From assembly GCF_020216065.1 (NCBI RefSeq), contig NZ_JAIWNA010000003.1:76882-140881 (forward strand): DNA of 64,000 bases, in the 5' to 3' direction. Position numbers and translations under genes: made by a program. Shown here one piece after another: positions 44,038 to 55,800 of the stretch (position 1 is the first letter of the stretch; the number at the start of each line of letters is the position of its first letter). This DNA is from Nocardia rosealba (GTDB taxonomy: Bacteria; Actinomycetota; Actinomycetes; Mycobacteriales; Mycobacteriaceae). The notes under the pieces are model-generated. The model searched no databases. It had not been told where the DNA came from and was given only the letters and a program-made list of their open reading frames with translations.

Positions 44038-46311
44038 ATGACGCAGACAACTGAACGTGCATCGACTGCGGTCGAGGTCGAACCCGGTGTTTTCGAATCG
44101 GTCGCGCTGATCGACAACGGTAGCTTCGGCACCCGCACCATCCGCTTCGAAACCGGCCGTCTGGCCAAGCAGGCCGCCGGCTCCGTCGTCGCCTACCTGG
44201 ACGACGAGACCATGCTGCTGTCGGCGACCACCGCCGGTAAGCACCCCAAGGACCAGTTCGACTTCTTCCCGCTGACGGTCGACGTCGAAGAGCGCATGTA
44301 CGCCGCGGGCCGCATCCCCGGCTCGTTCTTCCGTCGCGAGGGTCGTCCCTCCACCGACGCGATCCTGACCTGCCGCCTGATCGACCGTCCGCTGCGCCCG
44401 ACCTTCATCGACGGTCTGCGCAACGAGATCCAGGTCGTGGTCACCGTGCTGAGCCTTGACCCCCAGGACCTCTACGACGTGCTGGCCATCAACGGCGCCT
44501 CGGCATCCACCCAGCTGTCGGGCATCCCGTTCTCGGGTCCGATCGGTGGCGTGCGCGTGGCCCTGATCAGCGGCCAGTGGGTGGCGTTCCCGACCGTCGA
44601 GCAGCTCGAGGGCGCTGTCTTCGACATGGTCGTCGCGGGCCGCGTCACCGACACCGGTGATGTCGCCATCATGATGGTCGAGGCCGAGGCCACCGACAAG
44701 GTGATCGCGCTGATCGAGGATGGTGCCCAGGCGCCGACCGAGGCCGTGGTCGCCGAGGGTCTGGAAGCCGCCAAGCCGTTCATCGCGCGCCTGGTCCGCG
44801 CCCAGGCCGACCTGGCCGCGCTGGCCGCCAAGCCCACCCAGGAGTTCCCGCTCTTCCCGCCGTACGGCCCCGACGTGTTCGAGGCTGTCGAGGGCACCTC
44901 GAAGGTCGAGCTGAACCAGGCGCTGAGCATCGCCGACAAGCAGGCCCGCGAAGCCAAGATCGATGAGATCAAGGTCGAGGTGCTGTCGCGTCTCGGTGAG
45001 GACTTCGCCGGTCGTGAGAAGGAGCTGGGTGCCGCGTTCCGCTCGGTCACCAAGAAGCTGGTCCGCCAGCGCATCCTGACCGACGGCTTCCGCATCGACG
45101 GTCGCGGCCTTGCCGACATCCGTGAGCTGTCCGCCGAGGTCGACGTGATCCCGCGCGCCCACGGTTCGGCGCTGTTCGAGCGTGGCGAGACCCAGATCAT
45201 GGGCGTCACCACCCTCGACATGGTGAAGATGGCTCAGCAGGTCGACTCGCTCGGCCCGGAGACCTCCAAGCGCTACATGCACCACTACAACTTCCCGCCG
45301 TTCTCCACCGGTGAGACCGGTCGCGTCGGTTCGCCGAAGCGTCGCGAGATCGGCCACGGCGCCCTGGCCGAGCGCGCGCTGATGCCGGTGCTGCCCTCGC
45401 AGGAGGAGTTCCCCTACGCCATCCGTCAGGTCTCGGAGGCGCTCGGCTCCAACGGCTCCACCTCGATGGGTTCGGTGTGCGCCTCGACCCTGTCGCTGCT
45501 CAACGCCGGTGTGCCGCTGAAGGCGCCGGTCGCGGGTATCGCCATGGGCCTGGTTTCCGACACCATCACCAACGACCAGGGTGTCGACGAGGTCCGCTAC
45601 GTGGCCCTCACCGACATCCTCGGTGCCGAGGATGCCTTCGGCGACATGGACTTCAAGGTTGCCGGTACCCGTGACTTCGTCACCGCCCTGCAGCTCGACA
45701 CCAAGCTCGACGGCATCCCCTCGCAGGTGCTGGCCGGTGCGCTGAACCAGGCGCACGACGCCCGCACCACCATCCTGGACGTGATGGCCGAGGCCATCGC
45801 CACCCCGGACGAGATGAGCCCGTACGCCCCGCGCGTCACCGCGATCAAGATCCCGGTCGACAAGATCGGTGAGGTCATCGGCCCCAAGGGCAAGATGATC
45901 AACCAGATCACCGAGGAAACCGGCGCCAACATCTCCATCGAGGATGACGGCACCGTGTTCGTCGGTGCGACCGACGGGCCGTCGGCCCAGGCCGCGATCG
46001 ACATGATCAACGCCATCGCCAACCCGCAGCTGCCCAAGGTCGGCGAGCGCTTCCTCGGCACGGTCGTCAAGACCACCGCCTTCGGTGCGTTCGTCTCGCT
46101 GCTGCCGGGCCGCGACGGTCTGGTGCACATCTCCAAGCTGGGCAACGGCAAGCGCGTGGCCAAGGTCGAGGACGTGGTCAACGTCGGCGACAAGCTGCGC
46201 GTGGAGATCGCCGATATCGACAACCGCGGCAAGATCTCGCTGGTCCCGGTCGAGGACGAGGCCGCCGCGCCCGCCGAGTCGGCCGACACCGAGGACGCCT
46301 CCGCCGAGTAA
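44038..46311 (+). CDS. pnp: Polyribonucleotide nucleotidyltransferase (PNPase)
   Basis: 757-residue phosphorolytic 3'-exoribonuclease/polymerase (GpsI in actinobacteria). First RNase PH domain: residues about 20-150 ([49 protein letters not shown]). Helical linker about 260-330. Second RNase PH domain with [17 protein letters not shown] and [23 protein letters not shown] domain from residue 612 ([27 protein letters not shown]). S1 domain near 670-735 ([28 protein letters not shown]). The start is ATG 44038 (MTQTTERAS). In species with Rsr, PNPase and Ro60 can be joined by a Y RNA, which gives a possible link to 2-4 kb. Confidence 0.97.
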   Translation: MTQTTERASTAVEVEPGVFESVALIDNGSFGTRTIRFETGRLAKQAAGSVVAYLDDETMLLSATTAGKHPKDQFDFFPLTVDVEERMYAAGRIPGSFFRREGRPSTDAILTCRLIDRPLRPTFIDGLRNEIQVVVTVLSLDPQDLYDVLAINGASASTQLSGIPFSGPIGGVRVALISGQWVAFPTVEQLEGAVFDMVVAGRVTDTGDVAIMMVEAEATDKVIALIEDGAQAPTEAVVAEGLEAAKPFIARLVRAQADLAALAAKPTQEFPLFPPYGPDVFEAVEGTSKVELNQALSIADKQAREAKIDEIKVEVLSRLGEDFAGREKELGAAFRSVTKKLVRQRILTDGFRIDGRGLADIRELSAEVDVIPRAHGSALFERGETQIMGVTTLDMVKMAQQVDSLGPETSKRYMHHYNFPPFSTGETGRVGSPKRREIGHGALAERALMPVLPSQEEFPYAIRQVSEALGSNGSTSMGSVCASTLSLLNAGVPLKAPVAGIAMGLVSDTITNDQGVDEVRYVALTDILGAEDAFGDMDFKVAGTRDFVTALQLDTKLDGIPSQVLAGALNQAHDARTTILDVMAEAIATPDEMSPYAPRVTAIKIPVDKIGEVIGPKGKMINQITEETGANISIEDDGTVFVGATDGPSAQAAIDMINAIANPQLPKVGERFLGTVVKTTAFGAFVSLLPGRDGLVHISKLGNGKRVAKVEDVVNVGDKLRVEIADIDNRGKISLVPVEDEAAAPAESADTEDASAE

Positions 46312-46325
46312 CTCTCAGGCACCGT

Positions 46326-46358
46326 AAGCCCCCCGCCGAGCACGATGGCGGGGGGCTT
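46326..46358 (+). terminator. Intrinsic terminator of pnp
   Basis: Perfect 12-bp stem AAGCCCCCCGCC (46326-46337) / GGCGGGGGGCTT (46347-46358) with a 9-nt loop, 14 bp after the pnp stop. Confidence 0.9.
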
Positions 46359-46891
46359 CGTCGTGTTCGGGGTGTAGTGGCGTGCATCACTCGGATGCAA
46401 CGGTGATGCAACGTTGGCTCGCCTAGTGTGTCCTGACACAGTACGAATCTGTGGCGGCAGCAGTGACGTAGCCCGTGGGTGCACCGGGCGGGCGGCTGCC
46501 GGTTCGGCGTGTGCGGCCGGGTTGCCCGGCGCCGTCGGATTCTGGTGAATTACTCCCGAGTACGAGATTTTGACGGAATCTGGTCCGGTTTATTATCGAA
46601 ACGAATACGCTTCAGTCGTCTACGGGCGCGTGTGTCGGGTGTCGGGGTTGACGATGGAGGTCGGGAGATAACCGAGTCATTGCTGGTTGTGTGGCGACGA
46701 GCTGGAATGTCGCGATCGTGTCATAGCCGATCGCACTGAATTCCGGTGTGAGCGGGCGGATTTCGGGCAGGGTGCCCGGGGTTGGCCGTCCGTGCGCCGA
46801 TCCCCGACCCGGTGCGAGCCGGGGGAGTTCCGAGAGTTTTTCGCGGCTGCGTGGCGTTACCCGCGGCCGGTAGATGGAAGGCAGTGTTGCA
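46359..46891 (+). other. Leader/promoter region of the NRPS gene
   Basis: About 530 bp with no supported gene between the pnp terminator and the NRPS start. The part from 46540 to 46700 is less GC-rich than its surroundings. I saw no iron-box palindrome, riboswitch or insertion-sequence end. A possible promoter is listed separately. Confidence 0.5.
46570..46599 (+). promoter_or_regulatory. Possible sigma-70-type promoter for NRPS
   Basis: TTGACG (46570-46575), 18-bp spacer, TATCGA (46594-46599), in the most AT-rich part of the leader. It lies about 290 bp before the start codon. Weak -10 match. Confidence 0.35.
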
Positions 46892-49800
46892 ATGACCAAC
46901 CCCACTCCGGCGTGCGCGCAGATCGATCAGCTGGCGGCGCTGGTGGCGACGGTCGCGGCGATGGAACCGGCACGGACCGCCGTCGGATTCGACGGCACCT
47001 CGGTGTCCTACGCGGAGCTGGATGCCCAGCTCACACTGATGGCGGAGCTCACCGGCGGCGCGCTCGACCCCGAGACGCTCGTCCAGGTCGTGCTCGCCGA
47101 GCTGTTTCCGGGGGTTGTCGATGCGGCCGAGGGCACCTTCGGGCGCTTGCTGAACACACTGGCCGCCGACGCGATGACCGTGCTCGGGATCGAGGCGCCT
47201 GCCGCCGGGGCGACGCTGGTCGACCGATTCGCCGAGCAGCTGGCGCGCACTCCGGATAGGGTGGCGGTGCAGTTCGGTGACCAGACGCTGACCTATGCCG
47301 AATTCGATGCCAGGGTCCGGGTGCTGGCCGATCGGCTGGCCGGGCTCGGTGTCGGCCCGGAGTCGCTGGTCGGGTTGGCGATGCGGCGCAGTGTCGAGTT
47401 GATCGTCGCCGTGCACGCGATCGTGCGGGCGGGCGGGGCGTATGTGCCGCTGGACCCGGATCATCCGGTGGACCGGTTGCACTACGTGCTCGAGGTGGCA
47501 CGGCCCGTCGTGGTGGTGACGCGGGCGTGCGACGAACCGGATCTGGGTGGCGCGGCGGTGTTGCGCACCGACGACGTCGACTGGTCCGCGGTACCGGCGG
47601 AGATCATGGTGGGAGCGCAGGCTGGGAACACGGCCTATGTCATCTTCACCTCCGGTTCGACCGGTCGGCCCAAGGGTGTCGCGGTGACCCACAGTGCGAT
47701 CGTGGCGAACCTGGACTGGCGTCAGCGCAGCTATGCGATGACCGAAGACGACGTGGTGCTGCAGAAGACCCCGTACACCTTCGACGTGTCGGTGTGGGAA
47801 CTGTTCTGGCCCTTGCAGATCGGTGCCCGGCTGGTGATCGCCGAGCCGGGCCGTCACGGTGATCCGGCCTACCTGGCCGACCTGATCGCCCGGCACCGCG
47901 TGACGGTGACCCACTTCGTGCCGTCCATGCTGGCCGCCTTCGTCGGTGAGCTGGCCGAGGCCGCGACGGTCGGGGATCTGTCGTCGTTGCGGATGGTGTT
48001 CGCCTCCGGTGAGGCATTGCCCGCCGCGACCGCCGCGCGCCTGCGCAAACTGTCGGCGACGGCGCTGCACAACCTGTACGGGCCGACCGAGGCGGCGGTC
48101 GACGTCACCGCACACGAGGTGACCGAGGCCGACGAGGTGTCGGTGCCGATCGGTGGGCCCGCCGACGACACCGGGTTGCTCGTGCTCGACGAGAACCTCG
48201 ACCAGGTGCCCGCCGGAGTGGTCGGCGAGCTGTATCTGTCGGGTGTGCAGTTGGCGCGGGGCTATGTGGCGCGGCCCGGGCTGACCGCCGACCGGTTCGT
48301 CGCCAACCCCTACGGCGAGCCCGGTGAACGCATGTATCGCACGGGTGATCTCGTGCGCCAGCTGCCCGGCGGTGCCGAGCTGGAATACCTGGGGCGCACC
48401 GACTTCCAGGTGAAGCTGCGTGGGTTGCGGATCGAACTCGGCGAGATCGAGGCCGTGCTCGCGGCGCACCCGCGCGTCGGCAACGCCGCGGTGGTGCTGC
48501 ACCGGCACGCGGCCGGTGAGGCGCTGGTCGGGTATGTGGTGAGTGTCGACGGGGAGCCTGTCGACGAGGCCGAGCTGGTGGCGCATGCGAAGGCATCGAT
48601 GCCGGAATACATGGTGCCCTCGCTGCTGGTCCAGTTGCCCGCGATGCCGATCAATGCGAGCGGCAAGCTGGACCGGAAAGCATTGCCCGAACCCGACTTC
48701 CGTGTGGCCGCGGCCGAGTTCCGTGCACCGGTGACCGCGACCGAGCAGGCGGTGGCGGCGCTGTTCGCCGAACTGCTCGACGTCGAGACCGTCGGCCTGG
48801 ACGACGACTTCTTCCGGCTCGGCGGCAACTCGCTGATCGCCACCCGGGCCATCGCTCGCCTGCACGCGAACTTCGGTGTGCGCGTGGATGTTCGGGACTT
48901 CTTCGACAGTCCCACCGTCGCGGTTCTCGCGTCGTTGATCGATGCTTGCGATACCGACGAGAGGCCGGCTCTCGTCGCAGGCCCCCGCCCCTCCGTTCTG
49001 CCGCTGTCGCCCGCTCAACAACGCATGTGGTTCCTGAATCGCTTCGACCCGACCACCGGCGCCTACAACATCCCGATCGCGGTTCGCCTCTCCGGTGTGC
49101 TCGATCATGCGGCCTTGCGTGCGGCCGTCCGCGATCTGATCGCCCGCCACGAAGTGCTACGGACCGTCTACCCCGAGGTGGACGGGGTCGGGACGCAGGT
49201 TGTGCTCGACCCCGCCGAGGCTTACGAGCTGCTCGTCGCCGAGGCGGCGGGCTGTGCACATGCCGGGGCATCGGCCCCCGGCGGCGGTAGCCACGGTGTC
49301 GTGGAACCGGCGCTCGGCGCCGCGGCTGCGGGTTGCGGTGCTGTCGGTGGCGAAGGCGTTGGTGCGGCGCTGTTGGATCCGATTGTTGTTGCGGCGGAGG
49401 AGCTGCGGGAGGTAGTCGCCGGGGAGATCCTGCGCGGTTTCGATGTGGCGGTGGCGCCGCCGGTGCGGGTGCGGTTGTTCGAGGTCGACGGGGATCACGT
49501 GCTGGTGCTCGTGGTGCACCATATCGCCGCCGACGGGTGGTCGGCGGGACCGCTGGTGCGCGACACGATGGCCGCCTATCAGGCACGGACCGGTGGGGCG
49601 GCGCCCGCGTGGGAACCGCTGGCGGTGCAGTACGCGGACTACACGCTGTGGCAGCGGGCCGTGCTCGGTGAAGAGGACGATCCGGCTTCGCAGGCGGGGC
49701 GGGAGATCGCGTTCTGGCGGGCGGCGCTGGCCGGTCTGCCGGACGAGTCGGGGTTGCCGACGGATCGGCCGCGCCCAGCGATCGCCTCGATGCGTGGGCA

Positions 49801-52800
49801 GCGGGTCGAGTTCGGCCTTGACGCCGAGTTGGTCACGGCGCTGAATGCTGTTGCCGCCGAACGCGGCGCGACGCTGTTCATGGTGTTGCACGCGGCTTTG
49901 TCGGTGCTCATCGCCCGTCTGTCGGGCAATGTGGATGTGGCGATCGGCAGCCCTGTCGCCGGGCGCGGTGCCGCCGAACTCGACGATGTGATCGGCATGT
50001 TCGTCAACACCGCGGTGCTGCGCACCCAGGTGCGCGCCGGGGAACCGTTCGCCGAGCTGCTCGGCCGCGTCCGGGCCGACGACCTGGCCGCCTTCGAGCA
50101 CACCACCCTGCCCTTCGAGCGGCTCGTCGAAGTGCTGGCGCCTGCTCGTTCGGCCGGTCGGCACCCCCTGTTCCAGGTGGCGTTGTCGCTACAGAACCTG
50201 CCCGTGACCACCTTCGAACTGCCCGGCCTGCGGGCAAGCGCGGTCGACCTGCCCTACGACATCGAGAAGTTCGACCTGTCGGTGACATTGCGCGACGCTG
50301 CGGCCGACGGTCTGTCCGGCGAATTCTCCTACGCCACAGACCTGTTCGACGTGTCGACGGTTACCACGATGGTGCGCCGCTTCACCGGTCTGCTCTCCGC
50401 GATCGCCGCCGCACCGCATACTCCGGTAGCCGATCTGCCGTTGCTGATCGACACCGAACTCACCGAACTCACCACCCGCGGCGGTGTCGCCGAGCCCGCA
50501 CCCCTGCTGCCCGAAGTGCTGGCCCGTGCCGCCGCCGACCCGGCCGCTATCGCCATTCGCGACGGCGGACAGACCCTCACCTACGGCGAACTCGAAGCCG
50601 CCGCCACCAGCTTGGCCGCCCGGTTGGCCGACCACGGCGTGGGCCCGGGAGATGTTGTCGCTGTGAGCATTCCGCGCTCGGCAGCGTCGGTGACCGCCGT
50701 GTGGGCCGTCATCAAGTCGGGCGCAGGCTTCCTCCCGGTCGATCCGAACTACCCGGCCGACCGCATCACCCACATGCTCGCCGACTCCGGCGCCGCCGCG
50801 GGCATCACCACCGACGAGGTCCGCGCCGACCTACCCGCCGCCGTGGACTGGCTGGTCGTCGACCTCGACGCGGTGCACACGGACACGCACGCCGATGTCG
50901 TCGCGCCGAGGCTTGCTGAGGGCGATGGTGGCCGGATCGGCCTCGGACACGGCCCGTCCTACCGACCGCTGTCAGGTGCGAAACCAGATGTGGGTGAAGG
51001 TGATTCGTCCGCAGGTGACCGAGTAGATGTCGCGGCCGCGACCGTCGTGCCCGATGTCGTGGGGAACGGTGATACTACGGACCCGCATTCGGCCGAAGCC
51101 GGGAAATCGGCCGGTGGATTCGGCGCCGCGGACATCGCCATCGACGGGTTCGGAGCGTCGGGTGATGCTCGTAGGCCGCATCCGCTCGACCCGGCCTATG
51201 TCATCTACACCTCCGGCACCACTGGTCTGCCCAAGGGTGTGGTGATTCCGCACGCGGCTGTCGCCGCCTACCTGCCGGTGCAGGCGGGACGGTATCGGGC
51301 TGCGGCGGACGCGCGGGTCCTGCATGTGGCGTCGCCGTCGTTCGACATTTCGGTGGCCGAGCTGCTGCTCACCGTCAGCGCGGGAGCGACCATGGTCGTC
51401 GCGCCGAACGGGGTGTTCGGTGGGGCGGAGCTGGGTGAACTGTTGCGGGTCGAACGGGTGACCCATGTGGTCATCACGCCGTCGGCGCTCGCGACGGTCG
51501 ATCCGGTGGGCCTCGTCGATCTGCGGGTCGTCGTGGTGGGTGGTGAGGCGTGTCCGGCGGAGCTGGTGGCACGGTGGACGGCGGCGATTCCGGGGCTGGT
51601 GTTCCGCAACGGGTACGGGCCGACCGAAACCACGATCGTCACCAATATCAGCGAACCACTCGGCGCCACAACGCCGATCACCCTCGGTGGTCCCGTGGAG
51701 GGGACCACCGAATTGGTGCTCGACGAGCGGCTGCGCCCGGTGCCCGCCGGTGTCGTCGGTGAGCTCTACATCGCGGGCGCGCAGTTGGCGCGCGGCTACC
51801 ATCGTCGGCCCGCGTTGACGGCGAGCCGGTTCGTCACCAACCCGTACGGCGCGCCGGGTGAGCGGATGTACCGCACCGGTGACACCGTCCGCTGGGTGCG
51901 CCGCGGTGACTCCTATGACCTGGAATACCTGGGGCGCAACGACTTCCAGGTGAAGGTACGTGGGTTCCGGATCGAACTCGGTGAGATCGACGCCGTCCTC
52001 GCCAAGCTCCCGACGGTGCGTTTCGCCGTCACGATCGGGCACCGCACCGAGGCTGGCGCGACCCTGCTGGTGTCCTATGTGGTGCAGGCCCCCGAGGCCG
52101 CTGTCGACACCTCGGAGTTGCTCGCGCATTCCGCCGCGCATCTGCCCGCGCACATGGTGCCCGCCACGATCATGACTCTGGACGAGGTGCCGCTGACCCC
52201 GGTCGGCAAACTGGATCGTTCGGCGCTGCCCGCTCCCGTGTTCGAGGCCGCCGTCTACCGCGCGCCCGTCACCCGTGCCGAACAGGTGGTCGCGGACGCG
52301 TTCGCCGAGGTCCTCGGCCTGGAACAGGTCGGCCGCGACGACGACTTCTTCGAGCTCGGCGGCAACTCGCTGCTCGCCACCCGTGTGATGGCCCGCATCG
52401 GCACCGACCTGGATATCCGTATCCCGGTGCGGCAACTGTTCGACACCGCCTCGGTCCGCTCCCTGGCCGACGCCGCCGACCGGCTGCGCGGTACCGGCGC
52501 GGGCCCTGCCCTCGTCGCGGGCGTGCGCCCCGACCCGCTGCCGCTGTCCCCGGCTCAGCAGCGCATGTGGTTCCTCAACCGCTTCGACCCCGGTTCATCC
52601 GCCGACAACATCCCGATGGCCGTGCGCCTCACCGGCGACCTCGACGTGCCCGCCCTGCGCGCAGCCCTCGCCGACGTCCTCGACCGCCACGAGGTCCTGC
52701 GCACCCGGTACCCCGAACGCGACGGCCACGCGATCGCCGAAATCCTCCCCACCCCGGGTCTTCTCCCTGACATCCACCCCGAGGTCCTCTCTACCGACGA

Positions 52801-55800
52801 CCTCCCCGACGCGATCCGTACCTTCGCCACCGCCGGCTTCGACCTCACCACCGACGCACCCCTCCGCATCGCCCTGTTCCGCGTGCGCGACACCAGGGAA
52901 GCGCCGACCACCGGGTACGGTCCGATCGATACGTCAGCGCGCTCCGGCGAGGAGCCGCTGCTTGCCGATCCCGTGAGTACCGGTGCGGCACTGCAAGTTA
53001 CGGGTGTATCGACGGGCGTGCCTACGATGCTCGACGGGGACGCGCCCACCGACGACGGCGTGAGGTCCGGTGCGGCGCAGGGCGGTACGGTGGAGTTCAC
53101 CGCGGAGGCGCTGCTGACTGCGCAGGAGCAGTTCGGCGGAGACGCATCGGCCGGTGTCGGTCAGATCCCCGGAGAAGCACGGGAAGCTGCTGTGTCGGTT
53201 GACGGCGCAGCGGAGTACGTGCTGGCTATCGTGCTGCATCACATTGCGGCGGACGGATTCTCGTTCGGGCCGTTGATCCGCGATGTGCTCGCCGCGTACG
53301 GGGCGCGGGCTGTGGGGGAGGCTCCCGCGTGGGAACCGCTGAGCGTGCAGTACGCCGATTACGCGGTGTGGCAGCATGCGGTGCTCGGCACCGCGGCCGA
53401 CCCCGGATCGGTGGCTGCCCAGCAGCTTTCGTACTGGCGTAGGACGCTGGACGGGCTGCCGGAGCAGTTGGAGTTGCCTGCCGACCGGCCGCGGCCTGCG
53501 GTCGCCTCACGCAGGGGAGCGCTGCACGCGGTCGAGTTCGAGGCCGAAACACACCGTGCGCTGGCCGAATTCGCGCGGGCGCACGGGGTGACGGTGTTCA
53601 TGGCCGTGCACGCGGTGTTCGCCGTGTTGTTGGCGCGCTTGTCGGCGACCACCGATATCGCCATCGGCACGCCGGTGTCGGGGCGTGGGCACCGCGCACT
53701 CGACGACCTGGTCGGCATGTTCGTCAACACCCTGGTGCTGCGCACCGAGGTGGCACCCGCGACGCCGTTCGCCGAGCTGGTCGCGCGGGTCCGTGACACC
53801 GACCTGGCGGCCTTCGGACACGCCGACGTGCCGTTCGAGAGGCTCGTCGAGGCGCTCGATCCGGTGCGTTCCACGGCCCGCAACCCCCTGTTCCAGGTGA
53901 TGCTGTCGCTGAACGAGGACACCGCGCGCGAACTCGTCCTGCCCGGCCTGACGGTCGGTGGCGTCGACCTGCCGACCACGGTCGCCAAGTTCGACCTGGA
54001 ACTCACCCTCACCGAACACCGCGACGAGAACGGCGCTCCCACCGGACTTTCCGGCGCCTTCCTCTACGCCACCGATCTGTTCGACGCGGCGACCGTCGCC
54101 GGATTCGCCACCCGCCTGCACCGCGCCCTCACCAGCGCCCTGACGGACCCCACGCGCCCGGTCGGCGACATCGACCTCCTCGACGACACGGAACGCACAC
54201 AACTGCTCGCCATCGGGGACGCGCCCTCCGCGGCTGGTTCCGCCCTGACAACGCAGTCGACCGACCGGGCCGTGGTCGACGCTGCCGCTCAGGAAGACTT
54301 CGCCGCTGCTGCTTCCGGCCTGGCAGCGCAGTCGGGTGACCACGTCGCGGCCGCCCGTGCCACCCGAGCGCCCGCCGCTACCGCCACCCTGGCTTCGCTG
54401 TTCGCCGACCAGGTCGCGGCCAGCCCCGGCGCAACAGCTCTCATCCTCGATGCCGAACCCGCGGGAGTAGCGCGCGGTGCGGATCTTGCGGACACAGCGG
54501 TAGCCCTTGACGCGCAGCAGCCCGTGGTCGGGTCACGCAGTGTGGATCGCGCTGCGACACCGATCGTTTCCGATGCCGAGCCCAGCCGGGTGGGTGGTGT
54601 GGGGACTTCGGTCTTCCATCACGCCGAGCGAGGTGGGGCAGGGCGTGGCAGTGGTGCCGACAGCGCGGTAGCGATAGGCGGTCCGGTGTCGGTGCGGTTC
54701 ACGTATGCCGAGTTCGGTGAGAGGGTTGCTCGGTTGGCCCGGCATCTCATCGGGCTTGGTGCGGGGCCGGGTTCGCTCGTGGCCGTGGCGATGCGTCGTG
54801 GTGTCGAGCAGTTGGTCGCGGTGCACGCAGTGCTGGCCGCCGGGGCCGCTTACGTGCCGGTGGATCCGGATCATCCAGCTGACCGAACCGCGTATGTGCT
54901 CGCTCGGACGGCACCGGTGTGTGTGCTTACCGTCGCCGGAAGTGGTGTCGGCGTGGGTGAGGCGGTCGAGGTGGACACCCTCGATCTGTCGGCGCTGTCG
55001 GGTGATCCGATCGTCGACGAAGAGCGCTGTGCCCCACTGCGTCCCGACAATCTCGCCTATGTGCTGTTCACCTCCGGTTCGACCGGTCGGCCCAAGGGCG
55101 TGGCGGTACCGCACCGCGCGGTGGTGAACCAGCTGCGGTGGTTGCAGAGCGCTTATCCGCTCTCCGCCGATGATGTGGTGCTGCAGAAGACGCCCTTCAC
55201 CTTCGACGCCTCGGTGTGGGAGCTGTTGTGGCCCTTGCAGGTCGGGGCCCGACTGGTTCTGGCCGCGCCCGACGGGCATCGCGATCCGGCGTACCTGGCC
55301 GCCGCGACTGCCCGGCACAGCGTGAGTGTGGTGCAGTATGTGCCTTCGGTGTTGACCGCCGTGATGGCGGAAACGACCGGAACCGTGGGCGACCCGCACG
55401 ATCGGTCCGGCGACGTTTCCCGGGGGCAGAGCGCGCTGCGGCTGGTGTTCGCCGGCGGTGAGGCGCTCACCACCGAACTGGCGCGTGCCGTCCGCGAACG
55501 CACCGGCGCCACGGTGGTGAACCTGTACGGGCCCACCGAAACCGCCATCCAGGTCACCACCCACCGGTTCGCCGACGACCAGGGTGCGACCGTGCCCATC
55601 GGTTCGCCTGTCGCCGAAACCCGTGTGTACGTGCTCGATTCGCGCCTGCACCCGGTCCCGGCCGGTGTGCCCGGCGAACTGTATGTGGCCGGCGCCCAGC
55701 TCGCCGACGGCTACCACGGTCGCGCCGACCTCACCGCCGAGCGTTTCGTCGCGAACCCGTTCGGCACCGGCGATCGCCTCTACCGCACCGGTGACCTCGT

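Noticed and set aside
46359..46891. Iron box (DtxR/IdeR type) controlling the NRPS as a siderophore gene
   Set aside because: No sequence close to the TTAGGTTAGGCTAACCTAA palindrome was found, and domain content does not match nocobactin-type synthetases.
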